Positions 46,785 to 59,429 of a stretch of DNA of 64,000 bases are shown here, piece by piece (position 1 is the stretch's first letter; every line of letters begins with the position of its first letter). The DNA comes from Lycium barbarum. Taxonomy: Eukaryota > Streptophyta > Magnoliopsida > Solanales > Solanaceae. The DNA lies in contig NC_083344.1 in NCBI RefSeq assembly GCF_019175385.1, forward strand, positions 58,218,782 to 58,282,781, in the 5' to 3' direction. A program made the translations under genes and the position numbers. The notes under the pieces were generated by a model. The model was not told where the DNA came from, made no database searches, and worked only from the letters and a program-made list of their open reading frames with translations.

Positions 46785-49700
46785 TCCTTGAAAAGTCCAT
46801 GTTTCATATCTCAAATGTTCTCTTATTGAATTATGTCCTTAACATGCCTTTTTCATTGGTCGATTCCCTTTAATTTACTATAACGCATTCCAGATCTCTA
46901 AGTAATCATTCCCGTAATATTTCCTCCTTCTGTTGCTTCTCGAGGTAATAATTCCACATCATTGTCTTTACTCTCCTCTTTATTTCGCAGTTGGTTGAGA
47001 GTTGTATTGCGAGCTCTTCCGCTGAAACCTTACTCTCTCTCTGGTGCACTTAGTCTTAACTCGATTATTTCTTCTTCTATAGTTACTCCTTTAAGATGTA
47101 TCGCTCACTTCGCCTTACCTCTTAATCTTTAAATAAGATTTTATAACGCGCAGACATCCCTCGTCGATTTATTAGACTTTACAATCCTTGGAGTATTTCA
47201 TGCCTCTGGTAACCTGCAGACCCTTCATAGATTCTTACGAATAAAATGAATTTTTCCAAGGTGTTACATTATTTTACTTCAATAACCTTACATTGCTCTG
47301 CTATTCCAGTCCATATTCTGGAATCTTCAGCATCATGTATCACTCCTCGACTTCCTTGAAAGACTTTAATTGTCACTCTACTTTTTAGCTCTTAATCTCA
47401 ATCTTTAGAGTTAGCTATCAAGTAGCGCTGGAGTTCCCTCATATAATAACTTTACATAGCTGCTATGTGATCTGGCTATCATTAACTGGTATAATTCTGA
47501 AAGAATTTTTTATTTGACATATAAATTCACTGTCATCCAGTAACCCGCTTGTTTTGATCGTCTCGCTTAAACCATTTCACAATTTCCCTTAATCCAACTT
47601 GTAACACTTTAGGCATATTATCTCGTGTCGTTTCTTTATTTTTAATTCAAACTCTTCTATTTCCTCTTCACTAAGATTTGCTCTTAGTTTTTTTGTCACA
47701 CATTATGTTGCAATCTATACAAGAATTTGCGAAGGTGCTCAAATTAGCCCAAGAAATACCTTAGCGTTGTTTCACTAGTCTTCATGTTTTACCTTGCATT
47801 CTCCTCTTGTATCTTACAATCGGTATCGAGATAAATCTTCAGCTCAACTATGGCCATGTCCTATTTTCCCTCAGTACAAATTTTATCTCGGTAATTTGGC
47901 TCAAACCATCTTACACCTTTCCTTGATGTACCCAAAATATCATAACCGCATTGTTATTACTGAATCCTTACTCTTCTTATGAAGTACTCACTTGGTCTCA
48001 TTCTTAGCATACAAATATTCTTAGGTTGCATAACTATTCTTGTACAACTTGTATAAAATATATCCAATCTTAGTCATAGTCATTCTTTCTCCTGGTTCAT
48101 TATGCTTTACGTAACTCATCCGTACTAAAATCGCTCGTAGCCTATCTTGTTATACTCATTTCTCTTCCTTTATTCACCCGTTTGATTTTCTCATATCCTA
48201 CTATAGGAGATTTTCTATCCCTTCCCTTTGCTACTCGTAAGTCGCAATATCATTAACGCACAACTCTATTGCCAAATCTTAGCCTCTAATCTAGTATAGC
48301 GTTGCTATCCTTTACAATATCTCTTAAATTACTCGTTACCATTCTCTTGTCGTACTCTTTCTTTTTATAAGCACCCACTTTTTATGTCATACAATTCAAA
48401 ACCTTTACAAATGATTCTCAGCACCGTCTCAAATATCATCCTGACTTCTATCCGTTTATTGCTGGCTTTCAGATCTTACTAACTTGTTTAATCAAGGGAT
48501 CTCACTTGAAGTTTAAGTATCCATATCAAATATATTGCAGTGTCAATTGTTTCCATTTTACACTTGCTTTTGTCACACCCGCTTCCCCCCATTAGGGTTT
48601 ACTTATACCATTATCTGTTTATATTCCGCTCTACGTCCCTATTTCCAATCTCAAATTCATTTGATCCCTTTATTTTTCAACTCACTTGGCATACTGTACC
48701 ATATCCATATCTTTCCTTTATAATTTATGACTTTGAATATCCACGTACGAAACCTAAACAAAATCATGCAGCGACGAGAACCTTTCCATATATAGTATAA
48801 AATCTCATCTGATAATCTGTAATCGAGTAATGCAACCCATGTAGCAACTCATCCACGGCCACATTCCACTTACTCAAACCAGTAATTGATTAGTACTTAT
48901 AGTTGTTCCAAATTCTCAATTAGGTAGCACTTATATTCCGATGATAAGTGTCCAAAGTTCTTTTGTAATATTATCCTTATCCCAACCTATATCATCTGTT
49001 TCCTTTAATAAATTCACTATACATTATTTGTTCCTCAGGCCTACAGTCCTTGTCCTTTAAGGATTTCACTATTTCCAAGGTGAAGTCATATACACGCATT
49101 ACTCCTTTACACCTTATGCTCTTTTACCCTTGTTGTGTACCCAACACTAACTTCTAACTTACCCAAAATCATATCAAGTTCGTCTTAATAATGGTCTTAT
49201 CTTATCACCTTGTCGTCGTACTACACCTTTAAGTTTGTAGCTATATATTTCCCTTTTATTTTATACTCGTATTCAATTATTACGTCTATCTTGGGTGTTT
49301 CCTTTAGAATTCCCTTACCATTCTCCAGTCTATGTCCATCTTTTATTTTATGCACAAGAAATCTCATGCTACCTCTGTATCCTTCGAAAAACACTACTTC
49401 TGCATAATCTCTTTCTCATTTTCAAAATGTATTCTGTTCATCCCTATTTGTTCTTATCATCCCAGTCACTCTCTTTCACTCATTCTACCTCGTTGCTCAT
49501 CTTTCTATAGTTTGGTCTTTTATAGTTCCGTCACTTATATTACTCGTGTTCTCGGCTATACATGTCATAACCTATTACTGCACTGTTATCTCACTTTCTT
49601 CTTATTTCCTTCTTTCAATTAACTCCTTCTTCACTTGTGCTCGCTATCATTTCCGTTATCGCATAATCTTTATTCTGAACTTCCCCTATAGAAGAACTTC

Positions 49701-50389
49701 ATAAGTCTTTCTTATTCGTTCTATAGCTCGCCTTTATACTTTAATCACATAGATCACGTCATATCTTTCAGTCACTTCCTCGCTAGGCTTTACTCATTTT
49801 CATAACAATCCTTATTATATTCACATTACATCCTGTTCGTAATCAATCCTATAGTGTAACACTTCTTAACCTTTTACCCTTTCTGGTCAATCTTATCCTT
49901 AATACCTCACAAGCTGTCTTATCAATACATTCATATTCGTCACAATTCTTCTTCCTCTGTACTCTTGTCTCAATCATACTATTACTTCTTCTAACTATAA
50001 ACTCGTCGTAATTTACCCCTGCTTGTCAATTCAGTTGATACCTCAATATAACACTCTATTAAAATTTAGCAGCCTTTTCTAAATCATCTTTTATTATCGC
50101 AAGCCCATCCAAATTGTCCTAGCATTCCCTTTTTACCATATTGATATCGACCTCATAATTACTATTACCATTAATTCAACGGTTAACTTATTTATCGAAG
50201 TCAGCCGTACTCGCAACTTAGTCAAATCTTATCATTACTATTGACATAACCTTTCAAGACTTTTTTACGAACCTATATCTCATTCTCTTTTTATTCCTAG
50301 GAAAATTTTGGTAGAGTTTCCTCTGTATTTCTTACTATCCCAAAACCTGCACGCAGGAAATACCAACAATGCCTCACAGGGCCAACATA

Positions 50390-50436
<47 letters not shown>

Positions 50437-50778
50437 TATGATAGCCACACAGGGCTCCCCGTATCAACAACCGTATGAAATTGATGAACTTACCTCGTAT
50501 GTCCAAATCAAACTATACCTGTTATACTTTCCTATTTACTTTCCCTTTCAATCTTTAACTGCAAGTTTCAATCATACCTGCAACATTCATACCATATCTA
50601 ACATATACCCTGCTTACCTATCTTTTTACTGATTCGTTCAGCTTCTTCTGTTCCCACTTTATAACTGAACTTATCATCAATATATATAAATTCAATCCAT
50701 CTTCTTACTATATTTACAATTACTAACCTTGATGATGACCAGTCGCCCTTCTGTATATACAATTTCTGATAACGTAAC
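46785..50778 (-). other. Pyrimidine-rich non-coding module, probably interior of a decayed element
   Basis: About 4 kb, strongly T+C rich on the given strand, with no coding motif on either strand. It matches the E8 interior in pieces: 48536-48830 with 61021-61260, 50287-50430 with 62755-62880, and 50460-50640 with 62910-63080. The 50287-50420 piece is also the reverse complement of LTR sequence like 2500-2590. I found no 5S-like block in it. Its position beside E6 suggests it is the interior of the element whose 3' LTR is E6, but that is inference. Confidence 0.55.
50389..50433. repeat. AT microsatellite
   Basis: AT run within the decayed module; the homologous place in E8 (about 62856-62873) has a shorter run. 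Confidence 0.9.
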
Positions 50779-53700
50779 TGTTATATCCCGTATTTTATGC
50801 GTTTGGATATTCCAAGGTAGTCGTGACGAAGTTAAGGGAATGAACACCTTCCACAATTATTTTTAATGTACAAGTTGGTTATTAATATCAATTATGGACA
50901 CTACTAGAATGGAAATGTTGAGAAAGGCCAAGGGTAAGAAGGAAAATCCGCGAAGGGGTTCACGGGAAATATTGCGAAGGACTAAGGGTAAAATGGGAAT
51001 TTCACAAAAAGTCTTGGAGGTTCAAAAGAGGCCCTTGGCCATGTGGTGTGTGGCATGTGTGTGGCATGTGCCCACATTTTTATGGATTAATTATAAATAA
51101 GTATGGACAAATCTTGCAAGGGAAGATTATAAAGTCATCTTTTATGACCTTGGAAATTTCTAGAAAATTTGAGAAAATTGGAAAAAAAAAAAAAAAAAAA
51201 AAGGGGAAAAGAACCAAAAATTGCACATGACCAGCCATGTGCATGTGCCTATATATATATGTGTGATGAATAATAAGAGGCACAAGTCATCATTTTAGGT
51301 TCTAGAGAAATCAAGAAAAAGAAGAGAAAAAAAGGGGGGGTGGTTCGGCCAAGGCATGGCTGAACTTGGTCCATGGAGAATGATCATGGAAAAATTATTT
51401 TTCCTAGCTTCTCTACTAATTGAAGGGTCCTTATCGACATGAGCTAGTTGTTGAAGTAAGTAAGGCGTTCGTTTGCATGATTCATACTTCTAGCCGAGGT
51501 TTTGGAGAGCCAAATGGAAAATAAAAACGTAAGGTTCAATCCTCTTCTCATGTATTATGAATGATTTATGCATGTTGTGGTATATGAAAATGGATGAAAA
51601 CCATGAAAGGTTGTGTGTTGAAAGTTGAGGCCGTGTGTATGTCTCTTTGGTGTGAGCATGATGAACAAATTTTATTTAATGTTATTTGATTGTTGTATAT
51701 GTTGCGGAGTGTGAAATGAATGAAATTTATGGCAATATGGGTGTATGTAGTATGTTGGCCGTGTGTGAGTTGTGTTATATGGAAAAGGATGAATGAATTT
51801 CATGTAGCATGTGGTTGTTGTTGTAATGTGTAGAGATGGATGAAATTGTATGAAAAATGTGTAAGAAGTCATTGTGGTAGAAAATGGTGTTGTTTGGTAG
51901 GTTAAGGTAAATTGATGCAATTTGATATTCTAGCCGTCGCCGTTATGAATTATGTGATATTGAATGAAGGGTGTCGTCGAAGTTAATGTATACGAATGAT
52001 AAGTAGATGTATGGTTGGGATTGACGTTGAAGGTTTCCGATGAAATAGTATGTTGATTAAGTTGTTGGAACATTGTGTGAATTAAATTGAATTGGATTGA
52101 ATTAAATCGAAGTAAATTGAATGTTGGAATATTGCTAGAATAATTGTTAGTATTGTTGTTGATTTGGCCGGGTTAAATTCCCGGATTGATGTTGTTGATT
52201 TGGGGCCGAGCCATATTCTCGGGGTTGGTATATTTACAGGGGAAATGCTGCCGAAATTTCGGCAGAATATAATGAATGTGTTGAGAGGTTAAGGCAAGTA
52301 TATGACCAAGGATCTAAATGAATGCATGAACTCTTTTGAATGTAGACTAGCAAGTTTGGACGGGTGAGCTTAACAAGTTGGTCGCGGCACAGGTATGTTA
52401 AGGCTCGTCCCTTTCTTCCTATGGCATGATCCCGATGTTACAATTTTGTAATTGTTTCCATATCGTCCTTGTTTTGAAAGTTAGATGTCTATGATTCTAA
52501 GGTATGCTTACTTTCTCGATAACCCGTCAATGTTTTTCCAAAATGTTCGTACTTCTCCAAAATAAAGGTTATGGTGTCCTAAGCTCTTAGGACAATGATG
52601 ATGTCAAGGTTGAGAATGTTCTATGATGATTATGATAAGAATGATTTTTCCGAAAAAAAAAAATGACTTCTGAAATGTTCATAAAAGGTTCTGAACTTCA
52701 AACGCTCATAACTTTCGTATACTAATTCCGATTGACCCGAAACATGTTTCTGAGTCTTCATATGTTCCCCATAACGTCCTTGTTTTCAAAAGCTAGAAGT
52801 TATGAATTCAAAACATGATTTCCTTTCAAAAAGTTATAAATGTTTTCCAAAATATTCATTTTTCTCCAGAATCCAAGTTTTACGATTTTGAAAGTTTTTA
52901 TAATTAAAACAACGACTACGAAGTTATGATGATAATAATGAAGCCAGACATGAGAAAGTGTCTATGACGAATATGCCAAGGATATGTTCTTACCATGAAT
53001 ACGACGATATGAAATGATAAGCTACTTTTGGATAATGACTATTTTAAAGGTTTAAAGTACACGAGGTAATATGTTATGATCCTGTTTTATGTTTTCCCAA
53101 GATAATGTTCTTCATTGATAGTCTCGCCTTATAATTGTTCCTTCAAGGCGTGACATGACGACCATGATGATTCCATAATACAATCGGAGGTTACCGACCT
53201 TACGTCACTCCGATAGACACATGACTTTCCTTGGGCTCTCATGCATGCTATATATGTATATGGGAGGGGGGAAGGGATACATGTATATGGGGATAGGGGG
53301 AAGGGAAACATGTTTCATCGCCACCTGGTCAGCTGGCATTATCATCCCGGACGCGGGATATATGGGCGAGCCGACATATTTCGGCGCAATGTGGGCGAGC
53401 CGACTTGTTCGGTGCTATGATATGATATGACCCGATAAGCATGCATGGTTTCCGCCCTAAGTGGCATTCATATGTACATGTATTTCAATCAGCCTATGAT
53501 ACACTATATGACTCCCTATGACATGATATGATATGATATGACATGATACGACAGGATATGATATGACATGATATGATACGATACGACATGACTTGCTATG
53601 ATATGATATGATATGATACGGTAAGACATGATATGACATGATATGATATGACACGATATGAGATGATATGTTCCCTACGAGATGCCATATAATTCCCTTG

Positions 53701-54190
53701 TGATTATCTCCACTGGTACCTCTCCTTGTATTGTCGTTCATGCCTTACATACTCAGTACATTGCTCGTACTGACCCCTCTTCTTCGGGGGCTGCGTTTCA
53801 TGCCGCGCAGGTACACCCAGATGAGCCGAAGCCATTATAGAAGATGTTCCAGCGAAGTTGGCGAGCTCCATTTGGCCTTGGAGTGTAGCCGAGTCAGCGT
53901 ACTATGTTATGATGTTTCGTTCTATGTTAGAGACTTTGCAGATGGAGTCGTGGGTATAGAGTGTCAGCTTGTAGACGGCTTCGCCGTCGATATGTTATTA
54001 TGTTTCACGTCACGGGTCCTATATGATGATAGACTTTACTTATAAAAAGAAAAAAATATTGAGAGCTTACTATGTATTTTATTCTGAATTGATTCCAGAG
54101 TTTATATATGTAATAAGAGTTAGCGGGTTCGCTCGGCTCCAAGTATGGGGTCGGGTGCCCATCACACCCTAGTAAAGTCGGGGTGTGACA
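50779..54190 (+). repeat. E9 5' LTR, 3412 bp
   Basis: From TGTTATATCCCG to GGGTGTGACA, followed by a primer site, so this is a 5' LTR. It has a poly-A/G stretch (51183-51206), a perfect CCGAAATTTCGG palindrome (52251-52262) after GGGGAAATGCTG, splice-donor-like CAG|GTATGTTAAGG (near 52391), a pentanucleotide array (53515-53665) and the CCCC/GGGG hairpin (53773-53790). The 5 bases before it are GTAAC. Confidence 0.9.
53515..53665 (+). repeat. ATGAT/ATGAC pentanucleotide-type array in E9 LTR
   Basis: About 150 bases built from variants of ATGATATGAT, ATGACATGAT and ACGATACGAC. No other LTR in the window carries a comparable array. Confidence 0.9.
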
Positions 54191-54193
54191 AAG

Positions 54194-54205
54194 TGGTATC
54201 AGAGC
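54194..54205 (+). other. E9 primer binding site (iMet tRNA type)
   Basis: TGGTATCAGAGC, 3 bases after the LTR end. Confidence 0.92.
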
Positions 54206-54249
54206 AAGTCGGTCTAAGGGTTGTCTGCAAAGTCGTGTCAAGTAGAGTC

Positions 54250-54287
54250 CTGTTTATGGGTGTGAAGCCGGCCACATTTATAAACAG
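54250..54287 (+). promoter_or_regulatory. E9 leader hairpin, GCCGGC loop
   Basis: The outer stem CCTGTTTAT/ATAAACAGG is 9 bp. The inner stem is GTGTG/CACAT and the 8-base loop is AA+GCCGGC (54267-54272), a third different palindromic hexamer. Immediately after it the interior ends at the E10 LTR (54291). Confidence 0.65.
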
Positions 54288-54290
54288 GAG

Positions 54291-56358
54291 TGTTATATCC
54301 TGCATTTTCGAACGTCGAATTATTTGTAAGCTGAGGTGGGGCCCACACATCAAGATTTTTTTGGGACATGTGAAAAGTTATATGAATCGTATATGTAAAG
54401 TTAGACACAACCCGTGAAGGGCCCTGGGGCCAAATCAAAGTGGAAGCCCTCCAAACGAATATTTTTAAGAAAACGTTTTCGGATGACCTGACTTGGAGGG
54501 GCACAAACGGCATTATAAGTTTGAAATTTGGGAAAACACCCAGAAATAAAAGTTGTAGATAATTGAAATAGCTTTCCAACGGTAGGTCGTGGGCTCCCAG
54601 ACGACGTCGGTACAAGGAGATATGGACGTTTTAAGGTCTAAAGGTCAAGCTGGGCAGTGAAATGGGCCCAACCCGATTCCAATTCGGGTCAGGCCCATTA
54701 CCCACGCTTTTAATAGAAAAAAATCAGTTTCTCTCCCTCATTTTCAGATCAAGAAACCTGGAAAACTCTAGAGAAAAAGAGAGAGGAGAGCCTAAAGAAA
54801 AAAAAATCAGTTTTTGACCAAAATCGGAGCCCCGAATCCCGAAGCCCATGAAGAGAAAAGTGTTCTACGTCGCGTTGCCTTTGATTTGAGCTAAAAATCA
54901 ACTAAAAATAAGAGGGTGGACGTGGTGGCTGTGCACTTAAGGTATGAATAAGGCTTTTTTTTTTTATTGTTAACAAGTTTATTTTGATTTTTAACGGATT
55001 AGAACGAAGAAATAACGTGATAAATTCGTTTGTTGGTATGGCTGAATTGTAGAATGGGGTTTGAAGAAAATTTTGGATGAAAACAAATGTATTTAACTTG
55101 TAGAATGTGGAGGATGTTGTTATTGATGTTGTTAGTGTTAATTTTGACCTCTTTGCGGAAATAAAATTATTAAATAGTTATATCGCGAATTGGTTGGTTG
55201 GGAAAATTTGGAAAATAATGTGCGGGCTGTTTTACGGCATATGTTGGTATTGATTTGGAAGTGTGAAGTCGAAATGAGGATTATTGCATTATGTCGTAAA
55301 GTAGACTAATTGCGTATATTGTGAATTATGAAAATTGTTGATGTTGTTGTTGGGTTGTTGTTGGTTGTGTTGAGCCGAGTTGAATCTCGGGGAGGCTATA
55401 TGTATAGGGGAAATGCTGTCGAAATTTCGGTAGGCAAGTAATAAAATTTGGATTCTTAAAGGCTTGAATTTGACAATTGGTAAACATGACCATTTGTAGA
55501 TTTTGGACGAAATTGGAAGTGAAGCTAAGCGAGCATAAGGCGCAATCGAGGTATGTAAAGCCTACCCCTTCATTCTCAGGCATGTTCTAGACGTAATAGG
55601 CTTGGCTGCGAGCCTTAGATACGACTCTGTTCTTCGGAATTCGAGATTGAAATCCGCTTCATTTCCTTCAGTAAGATTGAATCCGTTTTCTTATAACTTG
55701 CCCTTAAAGTAAACTTTATGTATGCAACTTCCCAAACGGAGTCGGAACACTCCCAAATGATTATGGATGACCTGATAAGGTCTATTATCAGTAATTTACA
55801 TATGTCGCCTCGAGTTGGTCCGAGGCGGGCCCACAAGGCCCGATGCCTTCTGTATAACCTTAATTACTTTGGTTCTGTCCGATTTTCTCAGAAAACATCT
55901 GGACTATTATTTTGATTATGAAATGACTATTTTTATGCAAATCTTACAAAATGATTTCTGGACATCTGAGAATCTGATTCTGATAATAATCTGTCGTGCC
56001 TTCCTAAGTAGGACATATGCGCGTATTATGTGTACTATCCGGATACTTTGACTTGACTCGCCGTTTGGCACCCTTCAGTTTGATTGAGTCTGTACGTTGA
56101 GTCTGTATGTATGTGGTTTCTCATTAATCTGTTCGTGGCTGTCTCAATGCATTCCTTCACTGCGTCCCGGGCCAGGTTCTGTTATCGTGCATATTCCTCT
56201 GCATTGTTCACCGCGTCCCTCGGTGTGCGGGCCGGGATCTGTTTATATCTGTATGATATTATGATCTGTGTATGGGGATGGTGGCCAGGATGGCATATGA
56301 TCTGATCTGATTCTGTCTGTCCACCGTGTCCCGTACTAAGAGGGTCGGGTTCTGTTAC
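54291..56358 (+). repeat. E10 LTR (E1 family), left part
   Basis: Starts TGTTATATCCTG. The first roughly 1300 bases match the E1 3' LTR (5919-7230) almost perfectly, after which similarity drops markedly to about 56358. It is interrupted by E8. Whether E10 is a 5' LTR or a solo LTR cannot be told, since its end lies beyond the window. Confidence 0.9.
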
Positions 56359-59295
56359 TGTCACGACCCAGCCCCGTGGGCCGCGACTGGCGCCCTACTT
56401 GGGCACCCGGACAGACAAACATACCAAATCGTCATATTATAGATTATCTCAGATCTCATATTAATCATTAAAATAGATTCAAAATCAAATATTGTCTTAA
56501 GCGGTCACGCGTGCCAAAAATATCATATCCAAAGTCAAAAGGGGCGGTGGAATACACATCGCCGATTATATACACATATACAAACATATGGGCCACCCTG
56601 GCCGCCATAACAGATAGGACCACATTAAGACGTAAATCATAAACAAAGCGAACACACGCACTTGATCCATGACCCACAATATGACTACAGGCCTCTACAA
56701 ATCAAAACGAAGACATATGACGGGACAGGGCCCCGCCGTACCCAATTAGTCAAATGTACAGAGACATATACGTAGCAAAAGACATATGTACCAAAATGTG
56801 GGCTCCGGATCAAAAGGAGCACTCTGTGATAGCAGAATATGTGGCCTACACTGGCGGATCACGAACCTCTGTACCTGCGGGCATGAAACGCAGCCCCCCC
56901 CCCCCCCCCCCGAAGAAAGGGGGTCAGTACGAAAGATGTACTGAGCATGTAAAGCATAGAGTACAGAAATACGAACCATAACTGACATAAAAAGGTACAG
57001 AGAGAAAATACCAAATCAGTACATCAGAGTCTGTGCTGAAAACATATGTATATATGTCATGCAAGTAAAAATCATGCAAAGGGCTCAGGAACGTGGTCAC
57101 CACTCCGACGCTGGTGCCACACACAGCATACTCCAGAAGGTTTCAAATCTCCGTACAACTCCAAACACACATATCATCATAACATATCACCAGCCATATC
57201 ACAGCATAACTCCAAACGGAACCCGGCCCTATGGCGAGGTCTCGGGAACCGTAACACAGCATACGGCCGAATTTATCATAGCGCGCACGAACCATAACCG
57301 GCCCGGGAACCGGTGAACGAAGTCATAACAAGGGCACGAGCGGAGTCGTGAGCAAACAATGCAATTTATATATCAAAACACCTTTTGAAACTTGATAAAA
57401 TCATATGTTAACTCATTAGTCAAAGTAGTTCGAACCATTAGCCAATACGGGGTTAATCTCACAAAAGTATTTCCAAAATGGTATTTATGGTTCAAAATAT
57501 AATTTAGAATATCGTGGCAATCAAAACATTATTTTACGATAGCCAAATTCATAATCAAAAGTCCATTGCCGACATTATACAAAAACGAGCCTAATAGAGC
57601 AAACAAAGGAATCTCGGGGTTAGCGGGCCCACCTCGGGTCGAGTCGTGGTGGCGGACATGAATCACGGACATTTGGGGTCTATGGAATCATACATAGGAG
57701 TTTCGAAGCGATTCGATTACATTTACAAAAGTTTCGGACATTTGATCACTTTTCAACAAAATATGAGTTTTATAGTTCAATTCAATTGAATGAATAGTAC
57801 TCGATTTCCAATTCGGATTTCCATGAACAGAATTGCCTCCGGGGCTCAAATATCGACCTAGTATACCTAGGACATGCCAAAAGAAGGAATGGGGTAGCCT
57901 TACATACCTTTCGCGCTCTTTACGCTTGCCCAAAATCAAACTCCGTTTCGCTCAGAATCTACAAATGGTCAAAGTTGCCAATTAGGAATTGCAAGACTTT
58001 AAGAATTCACTTAACTTTATATTTGTCTACCGAAATTTCGGCAGCACTTCCCCTATACATATAACATCCCCGAGGCTTAGCTCGGCTCAATATATCATCA
58101 ACAACAACCCACAATACCAAAGACATCACAAATCACAACAAAATAGGTCTAACGTCAATATTCTTCTTTTCTACATAAAGCGACAACTTTCATTCGAACT
58201 TCACAACATCAAACTAACATCAACATTATCGTATTCATTTTCTCATTCAAGGTTATTCAAACGTATTCCAATAATATTCCAAGCAATATACATGAATTCA
58301 AGCAATCCGCCACTTTCCATATTCTATCCGAAGCGTCAACAACTACGACGAACCTACTAACTCACATTGTTTCCTTCCAAATTCATTAACAATATCCATA
58401 ATTCACATTTAGAATCTTACTTCCATAATTGCATAAAAATATACCAAAATCACATAATTTCCCATAACGACGCATAACCAATTTCAATGCCGACTTAACT
58501 CGTTAAACCTTTATTTACGTCATAAATGTCACAACGACACAACTAACAAACTAAATGAACTTTAATTCATCTTCCTTATCCTCCCCATAACACACGGCCA
58601 CCTACACTTTTACACATCCACACGGCCAAAAACATACACATCTCAATTCCATAATTCTCATTCAATTCTAATCATTATAACATATATACTTCTTCCATAA
58701 CATAAAAGAATAGAAATCTTACCTTTTTTTTTTCTTCAAACTTCCACTTGGCAACACAAGCACTTTCTTGCCTTAAAAATTATACCATGTTGAAGAGCAT
58801 CCTTGAGATGGTAATACTTCTAGAAAATTATAATTTTTGGATCAAGATTGAAGCCTAGAAAATTTGTTTTCTTCTTTTTTCTTGCTAGGGCCGAAACCCT
58901 TGCTCTTGGCTCCCTTTCTCTCTCTTTGTTTTAATGTCTTGAAAGTTCTAGGGTGAAAATGAAGACTTGTCCCGCATATATTAATTAGTCACATGATAAC
59001 TCACATGACTAATCTTATGGGCTTGGGCCAAGACCATGGACCATGGCCGGCCAAGCCTCCCAATTTCGGCCTCAATTCTCTTATTTGTTTTTAGCCCAAT
59101 TCATCAAGATCTTATTTGTAATTCCCGAAACCAATTTCCAAAATTCCAATTTTTCCCTTAGCCATCCTCCGTATTTCCGCATCAATATCTTTCATGAATA
59201 TCACATATGTTAAATAAAATAAAAACATGACCTTATTTCTTACAAGTCAAAATTATTCCCAATTTTCTAAATGCGCAAAAACGCGGGATATAACA
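56359..59295 (-). repeat. E8 3' LTR, 2937 bp
   Basis: Minus-strand LTR with termini TGTTATATCCCG (59295) and GTCGTGACA (56359), inserted in the E10 LTR after GTTAC. It contains the hairpin with an 18-base C run (56894-56911), the TACCGAAATTTCGGCAGCACT block (58029-58049) and splice-donor-like GGTATGTAAGG on the minus strand (near 57900). Confidence 0.92.
56894..56911. repeat. C(18) homopolymer in LTR hairpin
   Basis: Other LTRs have 5-6 C in this place. The run is one arm of the conserved hairpin; the other arm is GGGGG at 56919-56923. Confidence 0.9.
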
Positions 59296-59312
59296 TTCTC
59301 CCCCCCTTTAAA
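59296..59312 (-). other. E8 polypurine tract
   Basis: Minus strand TTTAAAGGGGGGGAGAA, just before the LTR start at 59295. Confidence 0.85.
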
Positions 59313-59429
59313 ACATTCGTCCTTGAATGTTAAATTAGCCTTATAGGGTCCGACAACATTTCGGGGGAGTTCCTTCTTATGAGTAGCACAGATAGACCAC
59401 TTACCCATTAAGATAACAAATTTAGAAAT

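Noticed and set aside
51080..51283. 67-residue frame with Phe run
   Set aside because: It is caused by the poly-A tract at 51183-51202 in the E9 LTR.
53515..53665. CRISPR-like or satellite array
   Set aside because: Units are 5 bp and degenerate with no spacers, and the array is confined to a single LTR.
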